Source: Candidatus Competibacteraceae bacterium (lineage in GTDB: Bacteria; Pseudomonadota; Gammaproteobacteria; Competibacterales; Competibacteraceae). Taken from it: a DNA stretch of 64,000 nucleotides. Numbering within the stretch: position 1 is the stretch's first letter; each line of letters begins with the position of its first letter. This document shows positions 29,280 through 38,690 of this stretch, in pieces. The position numbers and the translations under genes were made by a program. The stretch is taken from contig RXIV01000005.1 in assembly GCA_003989085.1 (NCBI GenBank), positions 186,001-250,000 on the forward strand, read 5' to 3'. The notes beneath the pieces are model-generated. The model had not been told where the DNA came from and did no database searches. It saw only the letters and a program-made list of their open reading frames with translations.

Positions 29280-29445
29280 GCGTTGGGATGCCTGTCGCCG
29301 AGGTTTGATAGGCAACGGAGCGGACCTCGCGGAAATTGCTGTATCGCGTCGCCGTTGCCAATCGGCTTTCAGTGCTGAGCAAGCCTTCCCCGGAAATCAG
29401 CCAAGCTCGTTGAACTATAGAAGGCTGAGAATCCGGGGGACCGGT

Positions 29446-30297
29446 CTAGGCCATTTCCAGCAACGCTTCTGCATGGCGCGCCGCCGCTTCTGCCCGAGCA
29501 TCCTCGATGACCTTCATCAACTCCTCGACATCAGCCGCCACGGCGCTGCGATCACAGTGTCCTGTCAGTTCACTGTCGGGGGAGAGGTTGCCGTGCTGAT
29601 AAAGCGCCCAGATTTCCCGACCGTAGTCGGTCGTTAGCAACGCGGGAGCGAAGCGGCCGAAATAAGCTGTCATGTTGGCGACATCCCGCTCTAGCATCTC
29701 GCGAGCACTGTTGTTGGCGGCGGCATTCACCGCTTGGGGCAAGTCGATAATCACCGGGCCATCCGCGTCCACCAAGACGTTGAACTCGGACAAATCGCCG
29801 TGGATCAGCCCGGCGCAGAGCATCCGCACCACCTCCGCGAGGAGACGGCGGTGGTACTCCCGGGCCTGCGCGCTGGTCAGGATGAGGTCATGGAGCCGGG
29901 GCGCAGGATAGCCTTCCGCGTCTACAACCAATTCCATGAGCAGGACCCCCTCTACAAATCCCACCGGCGCGGGCACCCGCACCCCGGCAGCGGCGAGTTG
30001 ATATAGCGCGTCTACTTCTGCGTGGAGCCAGGCGGCTTCCTGTTCCTTCTGCCCATAGTGGGTGCGCCGAGACATAGCGCGCGCGCGACGGCTGCTGCGA
30101 ACCTTCCGGCCTTCCTGATACTGAACCGCTTGCTTAAAGCTGCGCTGGTCAGCCTCCTTGTAGACTTTGGCGCACCGAATCACATCGCCACAGCGCACCA
30201 CATAGACCTGTGCTTCCTTACCGCTTTTCAATTGACTGATGATCTCGTCCACCAGACCTTCGTCAACCAATGGCTTCATTCTTCGAGGTATTTTCAT
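29446..30297 (-). CDS. bacterial RIO1-type atypical serine/threonine kinase
   Basis: 283-residue protein with a RIO kinase fold. The N-terminus MKIPRRMKPLVDEGLVDEII precedes a P-loop-like SGKEAQVYVVRCGDVIRCAKVYKE with the catalytic Lys. The catalytic loop is LIHGDLSEFNVLV (Asp) and the metal-binding loop is VIIDLPQAV (Asp). The basic RKVRSSRRARAMSRRTHYG segment is typical of bacterial RIO1 relatives. Archaeal and eukaryotic RIO1 act in small-subunit ribosome maturation; the bacterial role is poorly known. A His/Ala-rich tail ends the protein. Confidence 0.9.
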   Translation of the reverse strand: MKIPRRMKPLVDEGLVDEIISQLKSGKEAQVYVVRCGDVIRCAKVYKEADQRSFKQAVQYQEGRKVRSSRRARAMSRRTHYGQKEQEAAWLHAEVDALYQLAAAGVRVPAPVGFVEGVLLMELVVDAEGYPAPRLHDLILTSAQAREYHRRLLAEVVRMLCAGLIHGDLSEFNVLVDADGPVIIDLPQAVNAAANNSAREMLERDVANMTAYFGRFAPALLTTDYGREIWALYQHGNLSPDSELTGHCDRSAVAADVEELMKVIEDARAEAAARHAEALLEMA

Positions 30298-30349
30298 AAG
30301 CGTCCTTATACGCGGATCAGAGGGCGTTGTCGCGCAGATAGCATTTGCA

Positions 30350-31342
30350 TCACCTGTTCACCAACTGCATCATCTCCTCTGGGTAACGCAGGCCAGCGGC
30401 GACGTCGGGCGGAAAGACGACATCCAGTTCCGCTTTCTCGGTGGCAGTCAGCGTTACTTCGACGGCGGCCACGTTTTCCTCCAGATAACGCCGCCGCTTG
30501 GTCCCCGGAATGGGGATGATGTCCTCGCCCTGCGCCATGACCCAGGCCAGCGCGAGCTGGGAGGCGGTGCATCCTTTCTGCTGAGCCAGGATTTTAATCT
30601 TGGCGACTAGATTCAGATTGTGAGTGAAATTTTCGCCTTGAAAGCGAGGACTGGCACGGCGATAGTCGTCCTCAGCAAAATCAGAAGGCTGCTGGATAGC
30701 GCCGGTCAGAAAACCGCGTCCGAGTGGGCTGTAGGCGACCAGGCCAACGCCCAGTCGGCGACAGGCGGCCAGTACGCCAGTAGTTTCCAGATCGCGGCTC
30801 CACAGCGAGTATTCGGATTGCACGGCGGTGATTGGGTGTACGGCGCAGGCGCGTTCGAGGGTGGCGGCTGAAACTTCCGACAAACCGAGAGTGCGCACTT
30901 TGCCGACCCGCACCAAATCCGCCATTGCACCGACGGTATCTTCAATCGGTGTGTTGGGGTCAAGCCGGTGCTGGTAGTACAGGTCAATCGTCTCTACGCC
31001 CAGCCGCCGCAGACTGCCATCGCACGCCGACCGGACATAGTCGGGGCGACCATTGAGGCCACGTCGACCGGGATCGTGGGGGTCACGCACGATCCCGAAC
31101 TTGGTAGCCAGAAACACCCGGTCACGCTGACCCCGGATCGCCCGACCCACCAGTTCTTCATTGATGTACGGGCCATACATGTCGGCGGTATCGATCAAGG
31201 TGACGCCCAGCTCCAGCGCCCGGTGCAACGTGGCGAGAGATTCTTCGTCGTCACGCCCACTGTAGAAATCACTCATGCCCATACAGCCCAGACCAATGGC
31301 CGATACGACTGGCCCGTGGCGACCTAAACAACGAGTTTTCAT
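30350..31342 (-). CDS. aldo/keto reductase (AKR13-like)
   Basis: 330-residue NADPH-dependent aldo/keto reductase. It starts at ATG 31342 with GGAG eight bases upstream, giving [25 protein letters not shown]. The catalytic tetrad is visible: Asp and Tyr in [10 protein letters not shown], Lys in FLATKFG, His in YYQHRLD. The phosphate-binding end has [15 protein letters not shown]. This resembles YakC/AKR13 enzymes that reduce small aldehydes such as methylglyoxal. The gene lies 52 bp upstream of the RIO kinase gene on the same strand, so a shared transcript is possible but functional linkage is not evident. Confidence 0.91.
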   Translation of the reverse strand: MKTRCLGRHGPVVSAIGLGCMGMSDFYSGRDDEESLATLHRALELGVTLIDTADMYGPYINEELVGRAIRGQRDRVFLATKFGIVRDPHDPGRRGLNGRPDYVRSACDGSLRRLGVETIDLYYQHRLDPNTPIEDTVGAMADLVRVGKVRTLGLSEVSAATLERACAVHPITAVQSEYSLWSRDLETTGVLAACRRLGVGLVAYSPLGRGFLTGAIQQPSDFAEDDYRRASPRFQGENFTHNLNLVAKIKILAQQKGCTASQLALAWVMAQGEDIIPIPGTKRRRYLEENVAAVEVTLTATEKAELDVVFPPDVAAGLRYPEEMMQLVNR

Positions 31343-31539
31343 AGTAAAGCTCCATATCAACAGGGTTAAGGATTCGATGAATAAGGGAACAATGGATCGT
31401 ACTGTGGAGCCTGATGCTTCAGCAGTAGTTCCTCATGATCCTTGGAACGTCGAGCCATCATCCGCCGGGGTGTTCACTCCGGCCCTTAACAGAGTACGGG
31501 GCGCAAAGGCAGCGGCAGCCCGCACGTTTTCACCGCTCG

Positions 31540-31752
31540 TCAGGACCGTGCCTGCCAAGCCAAGTGATTCAGATACGCCAAGCGGGCTTCTTCATCCGGT
31601 AATACCTCGCGCAGCACCTCCCCGAACGATGGATCGATCTCCAGATCATGCAGGAGGAGCCGGGCTTGTGCCGCTCGTGGAATTCGGGTGATACCGTTCG
31701 TCAAATCGCGAGACTCGCCGGGCTGACGTTCGGTGGACAAGGGAGTGCTCAT
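31540..31752 (-). CDS. small hypothetical protein (70 aa)
   Basis: Unrecognised short gene starting at ATG 31752 with GGAG ten bases upstream. The product begins with a disordered Ser/Glu/Arg segment (STPLSTERQPGESRD). It ends in a helical part with ARLLLHDLEIDPSFGEVLRE and DEEARLAYLNHLAWQAR. The hydrophobic spacing of that helix looks like a real small cytoplasmic protein. It is divergent from hupE. A plus-strand frame covers the same DNA but reads as Pro/Ser/Arg junk. Confidence 0.5.
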   Translation of the reverse strand: MSTPLSTERQPGESRDLTNGITRIPRAAQARLLLHDLEIDPSFGEVLREVLPDEEARLAYLNHLAWQARS

Positions 31753-31938
31753 GGTGTGGGTCTCCAGTTGCGATTCTGGCAATTAATGGGTTCAACGGTA
31801 GGAGTAGCTATCACAACAAGGCGTTTCGGCGTTGCCAATGGATCATTAAATTTACTGGTTTTTAAGCTATATCTTAAATTGAATAGATAAAGTCGAGTGT
31901 CTTTCGCCACACTTCAACCCTTTATTGGAGATCGCACC

Positions 31939-32529
31939 ATGCAAAAAACCTTGACTGGCCATCGTTGGTTGATCGCTTTCGTTCTATTGGGCATGGGCGG
32001 CGTCACTCATGCCCATACCAATGGGTTACCACACATGGATTTCGCGGCTGGACTGGGCCACCCCTTTAGCGGTCTGGATCACATTCTGGCGATGGTGGCG
32101 GTCGGTCTGTGGGCCACACAACTGGGTGGCCGCGCTCTGTGGCAGGTTCCGCTCACCTTCGTACTGACTATGGCCGCCGGCGGAGCACTCGGTTTCATGG
32201 GGACACCGCTGCCCCATGTAGAGCTGGGCATTGCTGGATCAGTGCTGGTGCTCGGTGGGCTGGTTGCGTTCAACTCGCGGTTGCCGCTTGCCGCCAGTAT
32301 GGGACTGGTAGGGGTGTTCGCCATTTTCCACGGTTATGCCCACGGTGCGGAAATGGCAGCTGAGACCAGCGCCTTCTGGTACAGCCTGGGCTTCATGCTA
32401 GCTACGTTAACCTTGCATGGTATCGGCATCGGCGCGGGGCTGGCGGCGGGACGGGGCGTCCCGGCGCGGCTGGTCCGATTCAGTGGCGCGGCCATTGCCG
32501 CGAGCGGTCTGGTGATGTTGACGGTCTAA
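31939..32529 (+). CDS. hupE: HupE/UreJ family nickel permease
   Basis: 196-residue membrane protein. A cleavable signal-like segment (residues 1-24) ends in THAHTNG, followed by about six helices. Family marks are the His-containing motif HPFSGLDHILAMVAVGLWA and HGYAHGAEM in the middle. HupE/UreJ proteins import nickel for [NiFe]-hydrogenase or urease. Here hypA, hypB and hypF follow on the same strand, pointing to hydrogenase. GGAG precedes ATG 31939 by eight bases; an earlier TTG-type start at 31897 is not needed. Confidence 0.9.
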   Translation: MQKTLTGHRWLIAFVLLGMGGVTHAHTNGLPHMDFAAGLGHPFSGLDHILAMVAVGLWATQLGGRALWQVPLTFVLTMAAGGALGFMGTPLPHVELGIAGSVLVLGGLVAFNSRLPLAASMGLVGVFAIFHGYAHGAEMAAETSAFWYSLGFMLATLTLHGIGIGAGLAAGRGVPARLVRFSGAAIAASGLVMLTV

Positions 32530-32550
32530 TTTCCGATCTTTCCCCTCCCA

Positions 32551-32576
32551 CCTTCCCCGTTATCCTGCGGGGAAGG
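32551..32576 (+). terminator. stem-loop between hupE and hypA
   Basis: Nine-base perfect stem CCTTCCCCG / CGGGGAAGG with an 8-nt loop in the 75-bp gap after hupE. No T tract follows, so it is more likely an mRNA processing or stabilising element, or a weak terminator, than a strict operon boundary. Confidence 0.4.
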
Positions 32577-32604
32577 TCTCCGCTGATTCTCACCAATTTC
32601 CGCC

Positions 32605-32946
32605 ATGCACGAATTTTCGCTTTGCGAAGGCATTATCGATACTGTCACCACTCAGGCCCGCCAACAGGGCTTCAGCCGTGTGCGGCGGGTATGGCTGGAA
32701 ATCGGCGAACTGGCTAACGTCGAACTGGACGCCCTGCGCTTCGCTTTCGAGATCGTGCGCCAGGACACGGCGGCGGCGGCGGCGGAGCTGGACATCATCA
32801 CTCTGCCAGGCCGTGCTCACTGTCTGGATTGCGGGCAATCGGTTGCGGTCAGTCAGCACTTCGATCCCTGCCCAGTGTGCGGCAGTTATCAATGGCGGTT
32901 GTTAAGCGGGACTGAACTGCGTATCAAGGAACTAGAGGTTGATTAA
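32605..32946 (+). CDS. hypA: hydrogenase nickel incorporation protein HypA
   Basis: 113-residue nickel metallochaperone for [NiFe]-hydrogenase. The N-terminal M-H-E-F-S-L supplies the nickel-binding His2 and Glu3. The zinc site is two CxxC pairs in HCLDCGQSV and CPVCGSY. Overall length and the ELDIITLPG linker fit HypA. It is the first of three maturation genes in the order hypA-hypB-hypF and passes nickel on with HypB. Confidence 0.95.
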   Translation: MHEFSLCEGIIDTVTTQARQQGFSRVRRVWLEIGELANVELDALRFAFEIVRQDTAAAAAELDIITLPGRAHCLDCGQSVAVSQHFDPCPVCGSYQWRLLSGTELRIKELEVD

Positions 32947-33017
32947 AAGGCAAAGGCAAAAATTCCTTGCCAAAATGCGGTTGTAACGGCTAATCCAACA
33001 CAACAAGGGTTGAAACG

Positions 33018-33863
33018 ATGTGCGTCACTTGCGGTTGCGGCGTCGATGAAGCCGGTATTCACGATCATTCCCACAGCCATGAACATGGCCCCTCTCACGT
33101 ACATGGTCCCGGCATTGCGCCTCATAGCCACGCTCCATCGGGTCGGCTAATCGCCATTGAGCAGGATATTCTGGCGAAAAACGCTGGATTCGCTGCTGAA
33201 AACCGACAGTTATTCGCCTTGCGCGGAGTATTTGCGCTGAATCTGGTCTCCAGCCCCGGATCGGGCAAGACCACGCTGTTAGGCAAAACGGTGCAGGCGC
33301 TGGGCGATGAGTTTCCGGTAGCGGTGATTGGCGGCGATCAGCAGACCGCCCATGACGCCGAGCGGATTCGCGCTGCCGGAGCGCCCGCAGTGCAAATCAA
33401 CACCGGCAAAGGTTGCCACCTGGATGCTCACGGCGTTGGTCATGCTCTGGATCAGTTGCCGTTGCCGGAAGGTGGGATTCTGTTCATTGAGAATGTCGGC
33501 AATCTGGTCTGCCCGGCGGATTTCGATCTCGGTGAGGCGCACAAGGTGGTTGTGCTGTCGGTGACAGAGGGCGAGGACAAGCCGCTGAAATACGCCAATA
33601 TGTTCGCCGCCGCTGACCTGATGTTGCTCAACAAGATTGACCTGCTGCCGTACGTGGATTTCGATGTCGCCCAATGTCTGGACTACGCCCGGCGGGTCAA
33701 CCCGGCCCTTCAGATTCTGCAACTGTCAGCCCGCACTGGCGAAGGCATGACAATCTGGCTGGACTGGCTGCGGCAAGGACAACAAACGGCGCTGGCGCAA
33801 CAGGCCGTCCGGCTCGAAGCCGAGCTGGCGGCAGTCCGGGCGCGGCTGCGAACGGCTGGTTAA
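33018..33863 (+). CDS. hypB: hydrogenase nickel incorporation GTPase HypB
   Basis: 281-residue GTPase for nickel insertion. It begins [11 protein letters not shown], whose CxxCGC is the high-affinity nickel site of HypB. A histidine-rich stretch with repeated HSH, HEH and HVHGPG follows (about 14-38) and can store nickel. GTPase motifs: P-loop [27 protein letters not shown] with the metal-site Cys, and LLNKIDLL for guanine. It acts with HypA upstream. Confidence 0.95.
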   Translation: MCVTCGCGVDEAGIHDHSHSHEHGPSHVHGPGIAPHSHAPSGRLIAIEQDILAKNAGFAAENRQLFALRGVFALNLVSSPGSGKTTLLGKTVQALGDEFPVAVIGGDQQTAHDAERIRAAGAPAVQINTGKGCHLDAHGVGHALDQLPLPEGGILFIENVGNLVCPADFDLGEAHKVVVLSVTEGEDKPLKYANMFAAADLMLLNKIDLLPYVDFDVAQCLDYARRVNPALQILQLSARTGEGMTIWLDWLRQGQQTALAQQAVRLEAELAAVRARLRTAG

Positions 33864-33897
33864 AGCGAGGCCTTGGAATAGCGGTGCGAGGCGAACC

Positions 33898-36231
33898 ATG
33901 CGGCAACAGCGCCAGGCGATCCAAATTCGCGGCCAGGTACAAGGTGTTGGTTTCCGTCCGTTCGTTTACCGGTTGGCGACCCAGCACGGTTTGAGTGGTT
34001 CAGTCCGCAACGATAGTGCGGGGGTGGACATCGAAGTTCAGGGCGATATGGCGGCGCTGGGCAATTTTCTCGCTGCCTTGCGCCAACCACCGCCATTGGC
34101 CCGGATTGATTCCTTTAGTATCGGTGAGTTGCCTGAGCTGACCGAAGAATCCGCTTTCGTCATTGCTGCCAGCGGCAGCGGTTTGGTCACGGCGGACATC
34201 ACCCCAGACACCGCAATTTGTAGCCGCTGTCTGGCGGAGATGCTGGATTCCGCCGATCGTCGCTACCGCTACCCCTTTATCAACTGTACTGACTGCGGCC
34301 CCCGCTACACGATCACCGCTGCGTTGCCCTACGACCGGCTCAACACCAGCATGGCCGGTTTCCCGCTGTGTTCCGCCTGTGATCGGGAGTACCACGATCC
34401 CGGCAACCGTCGCTTTCACGCCCAGCCAAATGCCTGTCCAGTTTGTGGCCCGCGCCTGAGTTGGCGCGATGCTCAAGGCCATTTACTCGCAGTGGACGAT
34501 GTGATCGCCGCCGCCCTCGAAAGGCTGCGAACCGGCGGGATTCTGGCGATTAAGGGTCTCGGTGGTTTTCACCTGGTCTGCGATGCCCAGAACACGGCTG
34601 CCGTAGAACGCCTGCGTCAGCGCAAACAGCGCGACGCCAAGCCCTTTGCGGTCATGGCGGCCAATCCGGCTTCACTGAGGCCTTGGGTCGTCGGCGATGC
34701 TGAAGAATGGCGACGGCTGGAAGCGCCGCAACGCCCCATCGTGCTGCTGCGTCGGCGTTACGACTTTCCGGGAACGGTCGCAGAACCATTACCTGGCGTT
34801 GCACCGCATCTGGCTCATCTGGGTGTCCTGTTGCCTTACACTCCGCTGCATTACCTGCTGTTCCACCAAGCAGCGGGCCAACCGGAGGGAACCCCTTGGC
34901 TGGAGCAACCGCAACCGCTATTGCTGGTGATGACCAGCGCTAATCCCGGCGGCGAACCTTTGGTGATCGACGATGAGGAAGCGGTGCGACGGCTGGCGGG
35001 AATCGCGGATGGTTTTGTCACCCATGATCGAGCCATTCTGGCCCGCTGCGACGATAGTGTGATAGCGGGTGAAGTCTTTATCCGTCGCGCCCGTGGCTAC
35101 ACTCCGCAAGCGATCCGGCTGCCAGCTGCTGGACCTTCAGTGCTGGCGCTGGGCGGTTATCTCAAAAACACGATCTGCCTAACCCGCGATGACAGGGCTT
35201 ATCTCTCGCCACATATCGGCAGCCTCGACAACGCCGAAAGTTGCCGAGTGCTTGAAGAAGCGGTCGAGCATCTGCAACAGATTCTGCGAATCACGCCGGA
35301 ACGGATCGCCTGCGACCTGCACCCTGATTTCCCCAGTAGCCGACTGGCGGCGATTTACGCGGCGGAGCGTGGTTTGTCGTGCATCGCCGTCCAGCATCAT
35401 CACGCCCATATTGCCGCTATCATGGCCGAACACGGTTTGCGGGAACCGGTGCTGGGGCTGGCGCTGGATGGCGTCGGCTTGGGCGCAGACGGTGGTCTTT
35501 GGGGCGGGGAACTGCTGCGGGTGGAGGGCGCAAATTTTGCGCGGCTTGGCCATTTGCGGCCAATGCCGTTACCCGGCGGCGACCGCGCTGCTCGTGAACC
35601 GTGGCGACTGGCGGCGGCAGCCCTGCATCAGTTGGGGCGCGGTGCGGAGATTTCCGAACGCTTTGGGCCGAAGGCGACTTTGATCCAGCAGATGCTTGAA
35701 CGGCGGCTGCATACCCCGGAAACCAGCAGCGCCGGGCGGTTGTTCGATGCCGCCGCCGGTCTGTTGAAGCTGCGCGAGGTCTGCGCCTACGAAGGACAGG
35801 CTGCGATGGAGCTGGAGGCGCTGGCGCATCAATACGGGCCAGCACCGGCGCTGAAGGAGGGTTTCCACCGGCATGACGACGGAGTGCTGGACCTGTTACC
35901 TACTCTGGCTTGGCTGGCGGATGGGGTGGATGCGGGCATCGGCGCGGCAGTGTTTCATGCAACGCTGGCGGAAGCGCTGAGCGCCTGGCTGGACTGGGCG
36001 GGAGAACAGTCGGGCCTTCGATGTGTGGCGCTTGGCGGCGGCTGTTTTCTCAACCGCTGGTTGGCTGGTCTATTGCGCACGCGGTTGGACGCGATGGGTT
36101 GGCGGGTGTTCACTGCCCGGCTGGCCCCGCCCAATGACGGTGGCCTGAGCTTGGGGCAAGCGTGGGTCGCCGCAGAATCTCCTGCATCTGCATTTTCGTT
36201 ACAGCAGGAAACCCCGTCTAACAGCCGCTAA
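33898..36231 (+). CDS. hypF: carbamoyltransferase HypF
   Basis: 777-residue enzyme that makes the thiocarboxamide used for the cyanide ligands of [NiFe]-hydrogenase. Domains in order: acylphosphatase (1-90; RGQVQGVGFRPFVYRL); two zinc fingers (CSRCLAEM...CTDCGPRYT and CSACDREY...CPVCGPRL); a YrdC-like ATP/carbamoyl domain (GILAIKGLGGFHLVCDA, KQRDAKPFAVM); and a Kae1-like carbamoyltransferase domain (VQHHHAHIAAIMAEH, ALDGVGLGADGGLWGGEL, ALGGGCFLNRWL). Its partners HypC, HypD and HypE are not in this window. GCGAGG lies just upstream of the ATG. Confidence 0.95.
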   Translation: MRQQRQAIQIRGQVQGVGFRPFVYRLATQHGLSGSVRNDSAGVDIEVQGDMAALGNFLAALRQPPPLARIDSFSIGELPELTEESAFVIAASGSGLVTADITPDTAICSRCLAEMLDSADRRYRYPFINCTDCGPRYTITAALPYDRLNTSMAGFPLCSACDREYHDPGNRRFHAQPNACPVCGPRLSWRDAQGHLLAVDDVIAAALERLRTGGILAIKGLGGFHLVCDAQNTAAVERLRQRKQRDAKPFAVMAANPASLRPWVVGDAEEWRRLEAPQRPIVLLRRRYDFPGTVAEPLPGVAPHLAHLGVLLPYTPLHYLLFHQAAGQPEGTPWLEQPQPLLLVMTSANPGGEPLVIDDEEAVRRLAGIADGFVTHDRAILARCDDSVIAGEVFIRRARGYTPQAIRLPAAGPSVLALGGYLKNTICLTRDDRAYLSPHIGSLDNAESCRVLEEAVEHLQQILRITPERIACDLHPDFPSSRLAAIYAAERGLSCIAVQHHHAHIAAIMAEHGLREPVLGLALDGVGLGADGGLWGGELLRVEGANFARLGHLRPMPLPGGDRAAREPWRLAAAALHQLGRGAEISERFGPKATLIQQMLERRLHTPETSSAGRLFDAAAGLLKLREVCAYEGQAAMELEALAHQYGPAPALKEGFHRHDDGVLDLLPTLAWLADGVDAGIGAAVFHATLAEALSAWLDWAGEQSGLRCVALGGGCFLNRWLAGLLRTRLDAMGWRVFTARLAPPNDGGLSLGQAWVAAESPASAFSLQQETPSNSR

Positions 36232-36383
36232 CAACCACCGGTTGCGGAGGGCGACACGGATTCGGAATCGGCCGCCATCAGCATGCTAGCTTCTACAATA
36301 GCAACGGGATCGCCCGATGGTTGGACCCATTCAGCCGTTGACATCTCCCTGTTCTGAAGAATGGAACACCCCACGAGGTTTAG

Positions 36384-38690
36384 ATGACTGAAAAGGTTCA
36401 CCTGTTCGGCGTTCGCCACCACGGCCCCGGTTGCGCCCGGAGTCTGCTTCGCGCCCTCGAAGCATTGCAACCGGATTGCGTCCTGATTGAAGGCCCGCCT
36501 GAAGCGGACGCCCTGCTGACGCTGGCGACGGCGGACGGTATGGAGCCGCCCGTTGCCTTGTTGCTCTACGCCCCGGAGGAACCGCAGCGGGCTGCGTTCT
36601 ACCCGTTTGCCGAGTTCTCCCCGGAATGGCAGGCAATGCGTCATGCGCTGCAAGCGGGCGTTCCGGCGCGATTTATGGACTTGCCGCAAGCCCACGCCCT
36701 GGCGCTGGATAAGGAACGCGAGGGAGTGGAGCCGAAGGTCGTGGATCGGATTCCACCCGATAGCACGGAGGCGGTGATTGACGCCGTGGCTGAGCGGGAA
36801 GACGAGCCAGCCTTGCGCCACGACCCACTAGGCTGGCTGGGACAAGCCGCTGGGTATGGTGGTGGCGAGGAATGGTGGGAGCACACCGTCGAACAACGCC
36901 AGGATGGGGCAGAGCTATTTACAGCGATTGCCGAGGCGATGAGCGCGGTGCGGGCGGAAACCCCGCCGTTGACGGATCCGTTCCAGGCGCGACGCGAGGC
37001 ATTGCGCGAAGCATCGATGCGGAAAACCATCCGGGCAGCGCAAAAGGAAGGTCGGGAGCGAATCGCGGTGGTGTGCGGCGCATGGCATGTCCCGGCGCTG
37101 GCCCAAATGCCGGCAGTGGGCGCGGATAACGAGCTGCTCAAAGGTTTGCCGAAACTGAAAGTGGCGGCCACCTGGATTCCGTGGACTTACGACCGGCTGG
37201 CGGCGGAAAGCGGCTACGGGGCAGGAGTCGATTCGCCGGCCTGGTATGAGCATTTGTGGCGACGCGGTGGGCGAGCCGAGCCGGCGGCCTGGTTTTCCCG
37301 GGTTGCCCGGTTGTTGCGCGAGGCTGAGATGGACTGTTCATCGGCGCACCTCATCGAATGCGTGCGACTGGCGGAAACTCTGGCGGCGGTACGCGACCGG
37401 CCGGGACCGGGATTGGCCGAGTTGCTGGAGGCGGCCAGCACCGTGCTGACAACCGGCGAAGAGGCGCCATTGCGGTTGATCCGCCGTGAACTGATCATCG
37501 GTCGCCGGCTGGGTCAGGTAGCGTCCGGAGCGCCGACCGTGCCGTTGCAGCGTGATCTGGAGCGACGTTGCAAAACGCTCCGCCTGGCCCTTAGCCCGAC
37601 TCGTGAACCCCTTGAGCTGGACTTGCGGAAGGATAACGATCTGGCCCGCAGCCAGCTCCTGCACCGAGTGCGGCTGCTGCGGATTTCCTGGGGTGAAGTG
37701 ACCCAGGCGCGAGGCGGCAAAGGCACCTTCCGCGAAAGCTGGACACTGCAATGGCAACCGGAATTTGCGCTGGCGATGATTGAAGCCGCTCCTTACGGCA
37801 ACACGGTGGCGGAAGCGGCAGCGGCGCTGGCCCGGCGCACGGCGCAGGACGCCCGTGATCTGCCGACCCTCACCGAACTGGTCAGCCAACTGCTGCTGGC
37901 CGACCTGCCCGCCGCACTGGTCGAGGTGATGCGGGATCTGGAAAACCGCGCTGCCCTGACCGGCGATCTCCCGCAGCTAATGGCGGCAATTCCGCCACTG
38001 GCCCAGGTTTCGCGTTATGGCGATGTCCGCCAGACCGACGTTGCCCAAGTGCTGCATGTTCTCGATGGGTTGATCGTGCGGGTGTGCATTGGGCTGGGGG
38101 TTGCCTGCCAGGCGCTGGACGATGAGGCCGCTGCCAGCATGGCCGGGCGGATTAACCGCCTTCATGCCGCGCTCAAGCTGGTGGATCGGTCTGATCATCT
38201 TGATGCTTGGTTAATCGCGCTGCGGCAGATCGCCGACGCCAGTGGCGTGCATCATCAGGTGCAGGGGCGCGCCGCCCGACTGCTGTTTGACGAAGGCCAC
38301 GGGGATACCGGAGACACTGCCGACCGGATGAGCCGGGCCCTGAGCCGGGCCGTTGTGCCGGACGCCGCCGCCGCCTGGCTGGAAGGCTTTCTCAGCGACG
38401 GCGGGATGATTCTGGCCCACGATGATGCGCTGTTTCGGTTGCTGGATCAGTGGGTCATCAGCCTGAGCGCCGACCATTTTATCCAGGCGTTGCCGTTGGT
38501 GCGCCGCACCTTCGCAACCTTCCCGTGGCCGGCTCGCCGCCAGATTGGCGAACGGGTTCAGCGTGATGCGGACCGGGAACCGACGGCTGGAACCGAGGTG
38601 GCACCGAGCGATCAGTGGCATCAGGCCCGCGCTGAGGCGCTGATGCCGATCTTGAGTCTGATTTTGGGTGTTGGAGCCGAATCCCAATGA
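36384..38690 (+). CDS. DUF5682 family protein
   Basis: 768-residue protein starting MTEKVHLFGVRHHGPGCARS, the DUF5682 signature. Other family marks are CVLIEGPPEADALL, AVVCGAWHVPAL and the Trp-rich TWIPWTYDRLA. The first part resembles the TraB/GTP-like fold with R-H-H-G-P-G. No signal or membrane segment is visible. As I know the family, these genes sit beside a MoxR AAA+ ATPase, DUF5691 and SWIM zinc-finger genes and a VWA protein. Here only the VWA partner follows, overlapping by four bases (ATGA). Biochemical function is unknown. GAGG lies five bases before ATG. Confidence 0.88.
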   Translation: MTEKVHLFGVRHHGPGCARSLLRALEALQPDCVLIEGPPEADALLTLATADGMEPPVALLLYAPEEPQRAAFYPFAEFSPEWQAMRHALQAGVPARFMDLPQAHALALDKEREGVEPKVVDRIPPDSTEAVIDAVAEREDEPALRHDPLGWLGQAAGYGGGEEWWEHTVEQRQDGAELFTAIAEAMSAVRAETPPLTDPFQARREALREASMRKTIRAAQKEGRERIAVVCGAWHVPALAQMPAVGADNELLKGLPKLKVAATWIPWTYDRLAAESGYGAGVDSPAWYEHLWRRGGRAEPAAWFSRVARLLREAEMDCSSAHLIECVRLAETLAAVRDRPGPGLAELLEAASTVLTTGEEAPLRLIRRELIIGRRLGQVASGAPTVPLQRDLERRCKTLRLALSPTREPLELDLRKDNDLARSQLLHRVRLLRISWGEVTQARGGKGTFRESWTLQWQPEFALAMIEAAPYGNTVAEAAAALARRTAQDARDLPTLTELVSQLLLADLPAALVEVMRDLENRAALTGDLPQLMAAIPPLAQVSRYGDVRQTDVAQVLHVLDGLIVRVCIGLGVACQALDDEAAASMAGRINRLHAALKLVDRSDHLDAWLIALRQIADASGVHHQVQGRAARLLFDEGHGDTGDTADRMSRALSRAVVPDAAAAWLEGFLSDGGMILAHDDALFRLLDQWVISLSADHFIQALPLVRRTFATFPWPARRQIGERVQRDADREPTAGTEVAPSDQWHQARAEALMPILSLILGVGAESQ

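Noticed and set aside
31275-31691. 138-codon plus-strand frame between the aldo/keto reductase and hupE
   Set aside because: Pro/Ser/Arg-rich with no ribosome-binding site or motif, overlapping two minus-strand genes.
36228-36821. 197-codon minus-strand frame under the DUF5682 gene
   Set aside because: Antisense shadow of a well-supported gene; Gln/Arg/His-rich composition typical of reverse frames in GC-rich DNA.
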